Source of the DNA: Flavobacteriaceae bacterium UBA6268
Lineage (GTDB): Bacteria; Bacteroidota; Bacteroidia; Flavobacteriales; Flavobacteriaceae
Reading direction: 5' to 3'
Assembly (NCBI GenBank): GCA_002440705.1
Contig: DJVA01000004.1
Coordinates: 1-49,202 of the forward strand
Length of the DNA: 49,202 bases
Numbering within the stretch: the first letter of the stretch is position 1; each line of letters opens with the position of its first letter. The translations under genes and the position numbers were made by a program. Shown in pieces: positions 9,104 through 16,711 of the stretch. Below the pieces are notes generated by a model. That model saw only the letters and a program-made list of their open reading frames with translations. It did no database searches and was not told the DNA's origin.

Positions 9104-12100
9104 TTATTCCTTGACCAGTTGCTTGGTGAGGCGGATGCCTTCTCCTTGGATGACCATCAGGTAGGTGGCCGAGGCGAGGGTGGAGACATCCAGGGTTTTC
9201 TCTGTACCCATATCCCTCAGGGTGAAGGTTTTTACGAGCCTTCCGTTGATATCGTAGACTCCAATGCTTTTCAATGGAAGATTCTGTGGGTTGCTGATGT
9301 TTATCATCGCTTTTGTAGGGTTAGGGTACAGCACAATGGAGGATAGGTCTAGAGATACGTCTCCTGTACTTAAGAATTCTTCCACAGTAAGCTGAAATAC
9401 ATATTCTGTAAGGTTCCCCAGGTCGTCTACGGCCGATAGGGTAATGTTGTACACCCCGGGGACGAGCACGGTGCCCACGATGGGGTCCTGTGCGATGACG
9501 ATGGGCAACAAAGGTTCGCTACAGTTATCGGTCACGGCGATCCCTATGGTAAAGTCTTCCAGGAGATACTCCCCGTTCCCGTCGGCCTGTCGTACCACGT
9601 CCACGGGCAGGGTGCCGGTATCGAACTGTGGCCCCAGCAGGTCCTCCACCGTTACGGTAGCGGTACAGGAGGCGATGTTGCCGTTGGCGTCCTCGGAGAA
9701 GACGGTAACGTTCACGGGGGTACCGATGTCGTCACAGGTAAAGAAATTAATATCGACCGAAGTAGTGGTGGAGCCACAGGCATCGGTATTGCTGGCAATC
9801 ACGTCCTCAGGGACAATGGTGGCCTCGCCGTTTTCGTCCAATGCCACGGTAATGTTCTGGCAGACAAGCTCGGGAGTGGTGAGGTCCTCCACGGTGACGA
9901 TGGCACTACAGGTAGCGGTATTGCCGTTCACGTCGGTGACGGTCAGTACCACGTTGTTGTCGCCAAGGTTGGAACAATCGAAGGTGTCGATGTCCACGGA
10001 ATAGCCCGAAGGGTCAATGCCACAGGCATCGCTGCTGCCGCCGTCCAATAGGGCGGGATCGATGGTCACGGTGCCTGAAGCGTCGAGCTGCACGGTGATG
10101 TTCTGGCAGAGGGCCACGGGGGCGGTAACGTCCTCCACGGTGACCACGACCACGCAGGAACTGCTGTTGCCATGGATATCGGTAGCGGTAAGGGTCACGT
10201 TGTTGGGCCCCACGTTGCTGCAGTCGAAGGTGTCGATATCGATGGAAAGAGTATCCAGACCACAGGGGTCAAAGGTACCGCCGTCCAAATCGGCCGCAGT
10301 AATGGCCGCATTGCCAAATTCATCCAACTGGACGGTGATGTTCTGGCATAGGGTTGTGGGCGGGGTAGTATCGTTTACGGTGATGGTAAAGCTGCAAACG
10401 GCGGTGTTCCCCCCGGCATCTGTGGCGGTGAACTCAATGGTACTCACCCCCACGGGGAAAGCACTGCCACTGAGAGGGCCTTCCGTTTGGGCCACCGATA
10501 CGGTGCAATTGTCCAATGCCAAGGCATCGGCGAACGAGACCAGGGCACCACACAGGCCGGGGTCTGTACTGGCTGAAATATCCGCAGGGCACACGATCAC
10601 GGGGGTGGTACCATCTATTACGGTGACCACGGTGGTACAGGAACTGCTGTTGCCGTTCACGTCGGTAACGGTAAGGGTCACGTTGTTGGGCCCTAGGTCA
10701 CTACAATCGAACGAGGACACGTCAATGGAAGTGGAGGCAATGCCACAGGCATCGGTGCTGCCCCCGTCCACATCGCTTGCCACAATGCTTGCCACACCAT
10801 TACTATCCAAGAATACATTAATATTTTGACACACGACAGTAGGGGCCACTGTATCTTCCACGGTCACGATGGCAGTACATTGTGAACTGTTGCCGTTCTG
10901 GTCGGTGGCGGTAAGGGTCACGTTATTGGAGCCTATATCAGTACAATCAAAGGTGTCCATATCGATCGCAAGCAAACCAATGCCACAGGTATCGGAAGAT
11001 CCACCGTCCAAATCATTAGCAGTTATGGTTGCTAGTCCGTTGACATCCAACTGGACAGTGATATTCTGGCACATAGCTGTTGGGGCCACGGTATCTTCTA
11101 CGGTGACGATGGCAGTACAGGAACTGCTGTTGCCGTTCACGTCGGTGACAGTGAGCACAACATTGTTGTTGCCCACATCGCTACAATCGAACGAGGACAC
11201 GTCAATGGAGGTGGAGGCAATGCCACAGGCATCGGTAGAGCCCCCGTCCACATCACTGGCTACAATACTGGCATTGCCATTGGCATCGAGCTGTACCGTG
11301 ATGTTCTGGCACTGGGCAACAGGCGCCACGGTATCCTCTACTGTTACCACAGCAGTACATTGCGAACTGTTTCCGTTGACATCGGTTACTGTTAAGGTGA
11401 CGTTGTTAGCACCTATGTTATTACAATCGAAAGTATCTACATCTATAGCGAGAGAAGCGATTCCGCAAGCATCGGTACTTCCTCCATCCACATCGGCAGC
11501 CGTGACGGTTGCATTTCCGTTAGTATCCAACTGTACCGTGATGTTTTGGCACATAGCTGTTGGGGCCACGGTATCTTCCACGGTCACGATGGCGGTACAG
11601 GAACTGCTGTTGCCGTTCACGTCGGTGACGGTAAGCACGACATTGTTGTTGCCCACATTGCTACAATCAAATGAGGACACGTCAATGGAGGTGGAGGCAA
11701 CGCCACAGTTATCGGTAGAGCCATTTTCTATATCATTGACTGTAATGCTCGCCATTCCGTTGGTATCCAATTGAATGGAAAAAGGGACACTACAATTGGC
11801 CACTGGGGGTTCTGTATCCTCTACGGTAACCGTAAAGGAGCAACTGGCCGTATTTCCATTTACATCGGTTACCTCAAACGTATTTAGGGTGGTTCCTACA
11901 GGAAATACACTGCCACTGGGAAGTCCGCTGGTTTGAGTTAAATCTTCGGTTGTCCAAGAAATAATAATTTCCCCATTTCCCGAACGAATTCCAGGGGTGG
12001 TAGTACCGTTGAGAACCCCACCTGTGTATGAAGAGCCTCCTGCTCCACCTCCACCCGCAACACCGGAGCCATTGCTGGCACCCGCACCTGAGCCTCCACC

Positions 12101-14644
12101 GTAGTAACCGCCACCGCCACCGCCACTAGCTATGGTAAAGATCCCATCAATTCCTATCCCCCCTATACCTAAGGTTCCTGGGTTTCCATTGGGGCCTTGT
12201 GGCCCATCTCCTCCAGCACCTCCTGTAGCTTGGGTACCTCCTTTTCCTCCAGCACCAGGGTTGAAATAAAATCCATAATTGGGATCGGTTGGGTCTTGTC
12301 CATCAACTCCCGTAGCACCCCCTCCTGCGCCTCCATTACCTCCTTCGCCACAAGGTTGGCAGGTTCCATTTACATAGTCGCGGCCACCGCCGCCGCCGCC
12401 GCCAGCCACGATGATGCGGTTTAACAAATCAGTTCCTCCCACGCGAACATCGGAAGCTCCGCCACCACTGCCGGCATAGCCATCGGTAGCACCTGAACCT
12501 GCTATTCCGAAACCTCCAGTGGCACCGCCATTATATCCTCCAGCACCATCCATACCCGTACCTCCTACAAATAGGTTTAGGACCTGTCCTGGGGTAACCG
12601 TCAATTCACCTTGGGCATACCCTCCTAAGCCACCCGTGCTTGGGTTGTATATTTCCACGGTTGCACCTTGTCCCGAAGCTCCCCAAGCTTCTATGTTTAT
12701 GGAAGTCACTCCAATAGGAACGGTAAATGTTTGCATGTTGCCAGTATAGGTAAATGTTTGCGAAAATGCTGGGCTACTTATGCCACAATTATCGGATACC
12801 GAAGGATCTGGAAAGGTCACTATAGCCCCACAGGCTCCTGGGTCGGTATTTACCGTAATATTACTTGAACAGCTTATTTGTGGATCCTCTGCATCGGTAA
12901 CAAAAAAGGTGGTAGCGCAGGTGCTGGTATTTCCGTCGGTATCTTCTGCGGTCCAAGTTACAGTAGTTTGGCCTACCGGAAGGGCGGCCCCAACAAGGGT
13001 ATTGGTATTGGTGAAATCGTTGGTCACAGTAACCGAGGAACAATTATCACCAACAATGGGGTTGAATGCTGTGGAAACGACGGCACGGGTACACTGCCCT
13101 GGATCGGTCTGTGCGTTCACTGTACTAAAGTTACAGGTAATGGAAGGGGGTGTTGTATCGACCACCGTGACCGTAAAGCTACATTGCGCCTGATTTCCTC
13201 CAAAATCATCGGCTACCCACAAATTGGTGGTAGTACCTACAGGAAAGGTCGCTCCAGGGGGAAGTCCTTGTACCTGCGCAAAGAAAGCCAAACAATTATC
13301 ATTCACGGTAGGTGCTGTATAATTGACCACAGCTTCACAAGCCCCTGGGGTTGCATTTACCGTAATATTGGCAGGGCAATTGGAAATGACGGGAGGGGTG
13401 TTATCTACAATGGTGACCGTGTACGAACAGGTAGCGGTTTGCCCCAAGCTGTTGGTCCCTTGATAGGTAAAGACGGTATCGCCAATGGGAAGGAAGGAGT
13501 TGTTGGGAGGGCCTCCAATTTGAGTAATGTTTACGGACGTGCAGGATTGGGATCCGGTGATGATGTCTGAAAAGCTGTATTGATAGGTACAATTGGCATT
13601 ATTGGCTTCAAATACCTTATCTGCAGGACAACCCATTACAATAGGCGATTGTTGTATCGTGACGGTGGCTGTACAGGTACTGGTATTTCCGGCCCTATCG
13701 GTGACGGTAAGCGTCACGGTATTGGGGCCTACATTGCTACAATTGAAACTGGTCTTGCTGGATGATAAAGTAACGCTTCCCTCTCCATCAAAACTTCCAT
13801 TGTTAATGGCGCTAGCGGGAACGTTTACGGTCCCTAGGATGGGATCCAAGGTAGCTGTTACATTTTGGCATTGTGCGGTAGGGGGGGTGGTATCGGCATC
13901 TGCCAACACGCCTAGTAAGGTATTGTTGTAGGTATGTGTTGAATAAGCCAAATCACATCCTGAAAAAAAGTTGTTGACGCCACACCCCGCATACCTTCCT
14001 TCGGTAGGTTCCCCCGATGCATTACTTCCCACAACAATTGGAGTATTGGTAAGTAAGTAGGCATGACCTGCAGAGGCCGCTTTAAATAGCACTGTAATCT
14101 CATCTCCATAGCCATACACATTTACAGGGGTTGGAAAAACAAAAGTCCTTGTATACCCTCCATCAATAGGCATAAAACTGGGCAATGTTAAAGTACTCCC
14201 CGGAATAAGTGTACCTGGGCCTGAACCACAAGCATATCCTTGGGAATTGGAATTGGGTGAAGGACAGTCGGAGTACATGGAAATCTCCAGACTGATGGGA
14301 AATTTTGGATCGGTGGGAATGTGGTATAGTCCTATTGTGATCTCGGTAATCAAGCGACTGGTTGTAGTAGTTGCAAACCGAATTTTATCTCCAAATTTAG
14401 GCGGATCAGGAAAAGCATAGCCAATTTGTTGTATAAAGAAATTAGTGGCATTCACATCAGTAGCATAGATAGTTTCAATAGGAGCTCTATTGTTGCTATT
14501 GCTATCTTGAACCCTTAAAGCGGTATCAAGACGATTTACGGGTAACGGGTCAATGGAGCCCAGTGCTATCGTTTGTGCTTTGATCATAAACGCATTCATG
14601 ACCATCATGCCTATAATGAAAAAACGGGGGATAACTATGTTCAT
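9104..14644 (-). CDS. Giant secreted HYR-repeat protein B with glycine-rich domain and T9SS sorting tail
   Basis: 1846 aa. Signal peptide (about 1-24, ending IKAQ), an N-terminal domain I do not recognise (about 25-250), HYR repeats (about 255-620), a glycine-rich domain (about 621-902) of the Gly_rich/ALK-LTK type (motif GGGASDVRVGG then LLNRIIVAGGGGGGG), then about ten further HYR-type repeats (about 905-1690), and a C-terminal domain with YPNPT and a closing TKQLVKE typical of the Por secretion tail. The last feature means export by T9SS and anchoring or release at the cell surface. The glycine-rich domain is inserted between the DNC and QTSGLPSGS parts of one HYR repeat. A promoter with operator motif lies at 14669-14718. 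Role inferred: adhesion or matrix. Paralogue of protein A. Confidence 0.93.
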   Translation of the reverse strand: MNIVIPRFFIIGMMVMNAFMIKAQTIALGSIDPLPVNRLDTALRVQDSNSNNRAPIETIYATDVNATNFFIQQIGYAFPDPPKFGDKIRFATTTTSRLITEITIGLYHIPTDPKFPISLEISMYSDCPSPNSNSQGYACGSGPGTLIPGSTLTLPSFMPIDGGYTRTFVFPTPVNVYGYGDEITVLFKAASAGHAYLLTNTPIVVGSNASGEPTEGRYAGCGVNNFFSGCDLAYSTHTYNNTLLGVLADADTTPPTAQCQNVTATLDPILGTVNVPASAINNGSFDGEGSVTLSSSKTSFNCSNVGPNTVTLTVTDRAGNTSTCTATVTIQQSPIVMGCPADKVFEANNANCTYQYSFSDIITGSQSCTSVNITQIGGPPNNSFLPIGDTVFTYQGTNSLGQTATCSYTVTIVDNTPPVISNCPANITVNATPGACEAVVNYTAPTVNDNCLAFFAQVQGLPPGATFPVGTTTNLWVADDFGGNQAQCSFTVTVVDTTPPSITCNFSTVNAQTDPGQCTRAVVSTAFNPIVGDNCSSVTVTNDFTNTNTLVGAALPVGQTTVTWTAEDTDGNTSTCATTFFVTDAEDPQISCSSNITVNTDPGACGAIVTFPDPSVSDNCGISSPAFSQTFTYTGNMQTFTVPIGVTSINIEAWGASGQGATVEIYNPSTGGLGGYAQGELTVTPGQVLNLFVGGTGMDGAGGYNGGATGGFGIAGSGATDGYAGSGGGASDVRVGGTDLLNRIIVAGGGGGGGRDYVNGTCQPCGEGGNGGAGGGATGVDGQDPTDPNYGFYFNPGAGGKGGTQATGGAGGDGPQGPNGNPGTLGIGGIGIDGIFTIASGGGGGGYYGGGSGAGASNGSGVAGGGGAGGSSYTGGVLNGTTTPGIRSGNGEIIISWTTEDLTQTSGLPSGSVFPVGTTLNTFEVTDVNGNTASCSFTVTVEDTEPPVANCSVPFSIQLDTNGMASITVNDIENGSTDNCGVASTSIDVSSFDCSNVGNNNVVLTVTDVNGNSSSCTAIVTVEDTVAPTAMCQNITVQLDTNGNATVTAADVDGGSTDACGIASLAIDVDTFDCNNIGANNVTLTVTDVNGNSSQCTAVVTVEDTVAPVAQCQNITVQLDANGNASIVASDVDGGSTDACGIASTSIDVSSFDCSDVGNNNVVLTVTDVNGNSSSCTAIVTVEDTVAPTAMCQNITVQLDVNGLATITANDLDGGSSDTCGIGLLAIDMDTFDCTDIGSNNVTLTATDQNGNSSQCTAIVTVEDTVAPTVVCQNINVFLDSNGVASIVASDVDGGSTDACGIASTSIDVSSFDCSDLGPNNVTLTVTDVNGNSSSCTTVVTVIDGTTPVIVCPADISASTDPGLCGALVSFADALALDNCTVSVAQTEGPLSGSAFPVGVSTIEFTATDAGGNTAVCSFTITVNDTTPPTTLCQNITVQLDEFGNAAITAADLDGGTFDPCGLDTLSIDIDTFDCSNVGPNNVTLTATDIHGNSSSCVVVVTVEDVTAPVALCQNITVQLDASGTVTIDPALLDGGSSDACGIDPSGYSVDIDTFDCSNLGDNNVVLTVTDVNGNTATCSAIVTVEDLTTPELVCQNITVALDENGEATIVPEDVIASNTDACGSTTTSVDINFFTCDDIGTPVNVTVFSEDANGNIASCTATVTVEDLLGPQFDTGTLPVDVVRQADGNGEYLLEDFTIGIAVTDNCSEPLLPIVIAQDPIVGTVLVPGVYNITLSAVDDLGNLTEYVFQLTVEEFLSTGDVSLDLSSIVLYPNPTKAMINISNPQNLPLKSIGVYDINGRLVKTFTLRDMGTEKTLDVSTLASATYLMVIQGEGIRLTKQLVKE
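9620..11830 (-). repeat. Tandem HYR-type coding repeats, about 240-bp unit
   Basis: Nine units of about 80 codons with the pattern CQNITVQLDxNGxA, DVDGGSTDACGIAS, FDCSxxGxNNVTLTVTDVNGNSS. Some units are nearly identical at DNA level, for example around 11100-11230 and 11580-11710. One unit (about 10385-10600) is a classical HYR repeat with the DNC and FPVG motifs. Such arrays are prone to unequal crossing-over. Confidence 0.8.
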
Positions 14645-14668
14645 TTTTTTGTGGTTTTGGTTATGAGG

Positions 14669-14718
14669 TAAAACTACTGTGACGGTGCATTAAAATCAAT
14701 ACGTAGACCTACGCATTA
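14669..14718 (-). promoter_or_regulatory. Promoter and operator of HYR protein B
   Basis: Operator motif GTAGACCTACGCATTA on the plus strand at 14703-14718. Minus strand TTG at 14697-14699 and TAGTTTTA at 14669-14676 (one base off TAnnTTTG) are separated by 20 bp, a normal Bacteroidota spacing. Operator to -10 distance is 27 bp, the same as at 15728 and 16021. The operator would sit just upstream of the -33 box, the usual place for an activator. The start codon is 25 bp past the -10 box. Confidence 0.6.
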
Positions 14719-14780
14719 GAATTCAACTACTGGAAAATCAATCTATTATGAAATGATTTTATCCAAGGTACCAAAGTCCC

Positions 14781-14811
14781 AAAAAAGAAAACCCTTCCAA
14801 CATTGGAAGGG
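14781..14811 (-). terminator. Rho-independent terminator after the aerolysin-like gene
   Basis: Stem CCCTTCCAA / TTGGAAGGG (9 bp, 2-base nominal loop, so 8 bp with a 4-base loop), followed on the minus strand by TTTTCTTTTTT. It lies 28 bp past the stop at 14839 and isolates that gene from protein B. Confidence 0.8.
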
Positions 14812-14838
14812 CTATAGGTAGATTGAAAAAAACCGTGA

Positions 14839-15642
14839 CTAAAAAAACTTTCGGAATTCGTCCCTCACATCTTTGGGCATATCGGCTTCGGTTTTATAGG
14901 CTGCAGGAGTAATCAAAGAGCCTGAAGCCGAATCAATCATGGTGTAGTTTGTTTTTTCACTTAAATAACCAATGGTTCCTTTTCGCATCTTCAGCTTCCA
15001 TGAAACCTTAATGCAATAAATGAAGCCCGGTTTTAGGGTATACGATTCGCTTATGGAAGATTCCCAAGCACTGTTTACCTTGGTTTCGTAAGTGGTTTGC
15101 AGTTTTTCTACAGCTTTATGCGCATATTTAAAATTTAACTCTCCTGTAGCTTTTTCACCAATTCCTCCTGAAATCTTGGAGCCTACTTCTACTGAATTGG
15201 TATGTTCTAAGGAATTTTGAATACTTTGCGACACCGACGTAGAATTTTTGAGTGCAAAGGAAATTTGGCGCTTCACATCTTCATTGTTATTTCGAGTGTC
15301 GATGAAGGAGTATTCATTGGAGATGATATCCGTAAATGAGTCATCAGCAAGGGTAACTTCTGCTTTCTTAAGCGAAGAGCCATCAAATGTCAGGTCGTCT
15401 ACCATATTGTATATGGTCCCCGCTTTTACATAGATGTCGGGATAATGAACCCCAAACACACCCATTTCTGGCATTCCGTAAATCCCCACCTTTACCTGAG
15501 GGAAGGAATCTTCTGCAAATTCTGCTACCTTTCCGGGTAGGATGGTACCCAAGCCGCCAGAGATTTCCAAGGCATACATCTTATCGGTTGTTTCGTAAAA
15601 GTGATAGGTGACTTTATGTTTGGAATTGTTGTAAATTTTCAT
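14839..15642 (-). CDS. Candidate aerolysin-like (ETX/MTX2-type) pore-forming protein
   Basis: 267 aa, no signal peptide and no membrane helix. Residues 1-100 are beta-rich with no domain I recognise. Residues about 128-215 show the run expected of aerolysin-family proteins: alternating Ser/Thr and hydrophobic residues (SFALKNSTSVSQS), then NSVEVGSKISGG, GELNFKYAH, a second Ser/Thr stretch SAWESSISESYTLKPG, and a closing strand YCIKVSWKLK. That order matches the insertion loop and flanking strands of ETX/MTX2 toxins. This is a pattern-based call; a non-toxin role is possible. It is monocistronic, with its own promoter and operator motif (15694-15743, overlapping the stop of the upstream luxR gene) and terminator. 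It shares this control signature with protein B and luxR, so the three are probably expressed together. Confidence 0.7.
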   Translation of the reverse strand: MKIYNNSKHKVTYHFYETTDKMYALEISGGLGTILPGKVAEFAEDSFPQVKVGIYGMPEMGVFGVHYPDIYVKAGTIYNMVDDLTFDGSSLKKAEVTLADDSFTDIISNEYSFIDTRNNNEDVKRQISFALKNSTSVSQSIQNSLEHTNSVEVGSKISGGIGEKATGELNFKYAHKAVEKLQTTYETKVNSAWESSISESYTLKPGFIYCIKVSWKLKMRKGTIGYLSEKTNYTMIDSASGSLITPAAYKTEADMPKDVRDEFRKFF

Positions 15643-15693
15643 GTCTATCGATTTAAATTTGAATGTGTTATAAAAGCAATTGGCTCTAAAAGA

Positions 15694-15743
15694 CGAAGCT
15701 ATATTGAGCTCTTGTCTTTTGCAATACGTATCATTACGTATTT
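15694..15743 (-). promoter_or_regulatory. Promoter and operator of the aerolysin-like gene
   Basis: Plus strand GTATCATTACGTATTT at 15728-15743 is a weaker copy of the operator motif (three fixed positions differ). Minus strand TAGCTTCG at 15694-15701 is one base from TAnnTTTG. Operator to -10 spacing is exactly 27 bp as at the two neighbouring genes. The operator overlaps the last codons and stop of the luxR-type gene, so the DNA there serves both. Confidence 0.5.
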
Positions 15744-15982
15744 AACAGGTACCCGTTTTCCATGAGCCATAGTAGTAGGGCATTTTGTGAGGGTGCCAGT
15801 TCAAGCTTTTTCACCATATTGCTTCTGTGGCGCTCTACCGTTCTAGGGGAACAGTTGCGCAATCGCGCAATTTGCGATGACGACTTTCCTTCCTGAACCA
15901 GCCGGAGGATTTCCACTTCGGTTTCGGTAAGGATGGTTTTCACTTTTCGGGCATCCCAGGGTGTAGCTTCTTGTTTTTCCAT
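15734..15982 (-). CDS. Receiver-less LuxR-type HTH regulator
   Basis: 82 aa, consisting almost only of a LuxR/GerE HTH (about residues 18-80) with SSSQIARLRNCSPRTVERHR. It is strikingly close to the C-terminal HTH of RR2: both have SSSQIA, RTVE-HRSN, KKLE, QN-LLLW and end in NT. It lacks the receiver domain, so it cannot be phosphorylated like RR2. It is probably a truncated paralogue that binds the same site, as activator, amplifier or competitor. A perfect operator motif is 39 bp upstream, so auto-regulation is likely. The TAGTTTTG box almost touches the ATG, which suggests a leaderless or very short leader transcript. No other in-frame start is available within the protein. Confidence 0.85.
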   Translation of the reverse strand: MEKQEATPWDARKVKTILTETEVEILRLVQEGKSSSQIARLRNCSPRTVERHRSNMVKKLELAPSQNALLLWLMENGYLLNT

Positions 15983-15986
15983 ATTC

Positions 15987-16036
15987 CAAAACTAGAATAT
16001 GAAATCCTTATGTGAAATTAGTAGACCTACGTATTA
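15987..16036 (-). promoter_or_regulatory. Promoter and operator of the receiver-less LuxR gene
   Basis: Operator GTAGACCTACGTATTA on the plus strand at 16021-16036, with perfect inverted repeat GTAG-AC-CTAC. Minus strand TAGTTTTG at 15987-15994 fits TAnnTTTG exactly; a weak -33 (TTTC, 16014-16017) lies 19 bp away. Operator to -10 spacing is 27 bp. The predicted transcription start falls at or within a few bases of the ATG at 15982. Confidence 0.6.
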
Positions 16037-16084
16037 ACTATAGGGTAAAGGGTAATGGGTAATGGGTGTTGGATAGAAGGCGTT

Positions 16085-16711
16085 TTATGTGTTGAAGAGC
16101 TGGGGGTGTTTTTGTACCCAGAGGAGCAGGCCGTTTTGGGTTGGTGGGATTTCCAGTTTTTTGATGATGTTGCTGCGGTGTTTTTCTACGGTGCGTTTGG
16201 AAATGAAAAGCTCGTCCGCGATTTGGGAAGACGAGAAATTCTTGGCCAGGTATTTTAGTATTTTGGCTTCGGTGGCCGTAAGCAAGTTCAATTCGTCGGT
16301 TTCTTGGGCAAAATGGATGCCTGCTTCAATTTGCTTGCTTACAAAGGTAGTTCCCGAAAGTACTTGGTTGATGCAAAGTTCAATTTCCTGAAGCGCATCT
16401 TCCTTTAGGAGGTATCCTTGAATGCTCTTACCCACTTCCTTCAGGATGGCTTCTTCTTTGAACAGCGTAAGGATGATGATTTTGGTGGTCAATTGGTTTT
16501 TCTGGCATTCGGCCGCAACTTCGAGTCCGTTGAGCTTGGGCATATCAAAGTCCAGCACTGCAATATCCGGATGATGGGTGAGGATAGCATTATAGGCATC
16601 ATTGCCGTCCAGTGCCGTGGCCAGAACCTTGAACCGTTTGCTTTCTAGAAAGGTTTTTGTACCCGTTAATAGGATGGGGTGGTCGTCTGCTATGACAATG
16701 GTAGGGTTCAT
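16085..16711 (-). CDS. NarL/FixJ-type response regulator RR2
   Basis: 208 aa. Receiver domain with IADDHP (D9-D10), phospho-acceptor D54 in AVLDFDMP and lysine in GYLLKED; LuxR-type HTH at about residues 140-203 with SKRTVEKHRSNIIKKLE. Its start overlaps the stop region of HK2 by 4 bp (ATGA type), a coupled kinase-regulator pair. Paralogue of RR1. Its HTH is nearly the same as that of the receiver-less protein just downstream, so RR2 is the best candidate to bind the operator motifs in front of luxR, the aerolysin-like gene and protein B. Confidence 0.93.
   Translation of the reverse strand: MNPTIVIADDHPILLTGTKTFLESKRFKVLATALDGNDAYNAILTHHPDIAVLDFDMPKLNGLEVAAECQKNQLTTKIIILTLFKEEAILKEVGKSIQGYLLKEDALQEIELCINQVLSGTTFVSKQIEAGIHFAQETDELNLLTATEAKILKYLAKNFSSSQIADELFISKRTVEKHRSNIIKKLEIPPTQNGLLLWVQKHPQLFNT

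Noticed and set aside
9620..11830. Regularly spaced repeats that could be taken for CRISPR
   Set aside because: The period is about 240 bp, not 60-70, and the repeats are in frame inside one open gene coding for HYR-type domains.
12000..12540. Glycine-rich part of protein B as a PE_PGRS-like or collagen-like low-complexity insert
   Set aside because: It contains the ordered motifs SGGGASDVRVGG and RIIVAGGGGGG of the ALK/LTK-type domain, so a folded domain is more likely.
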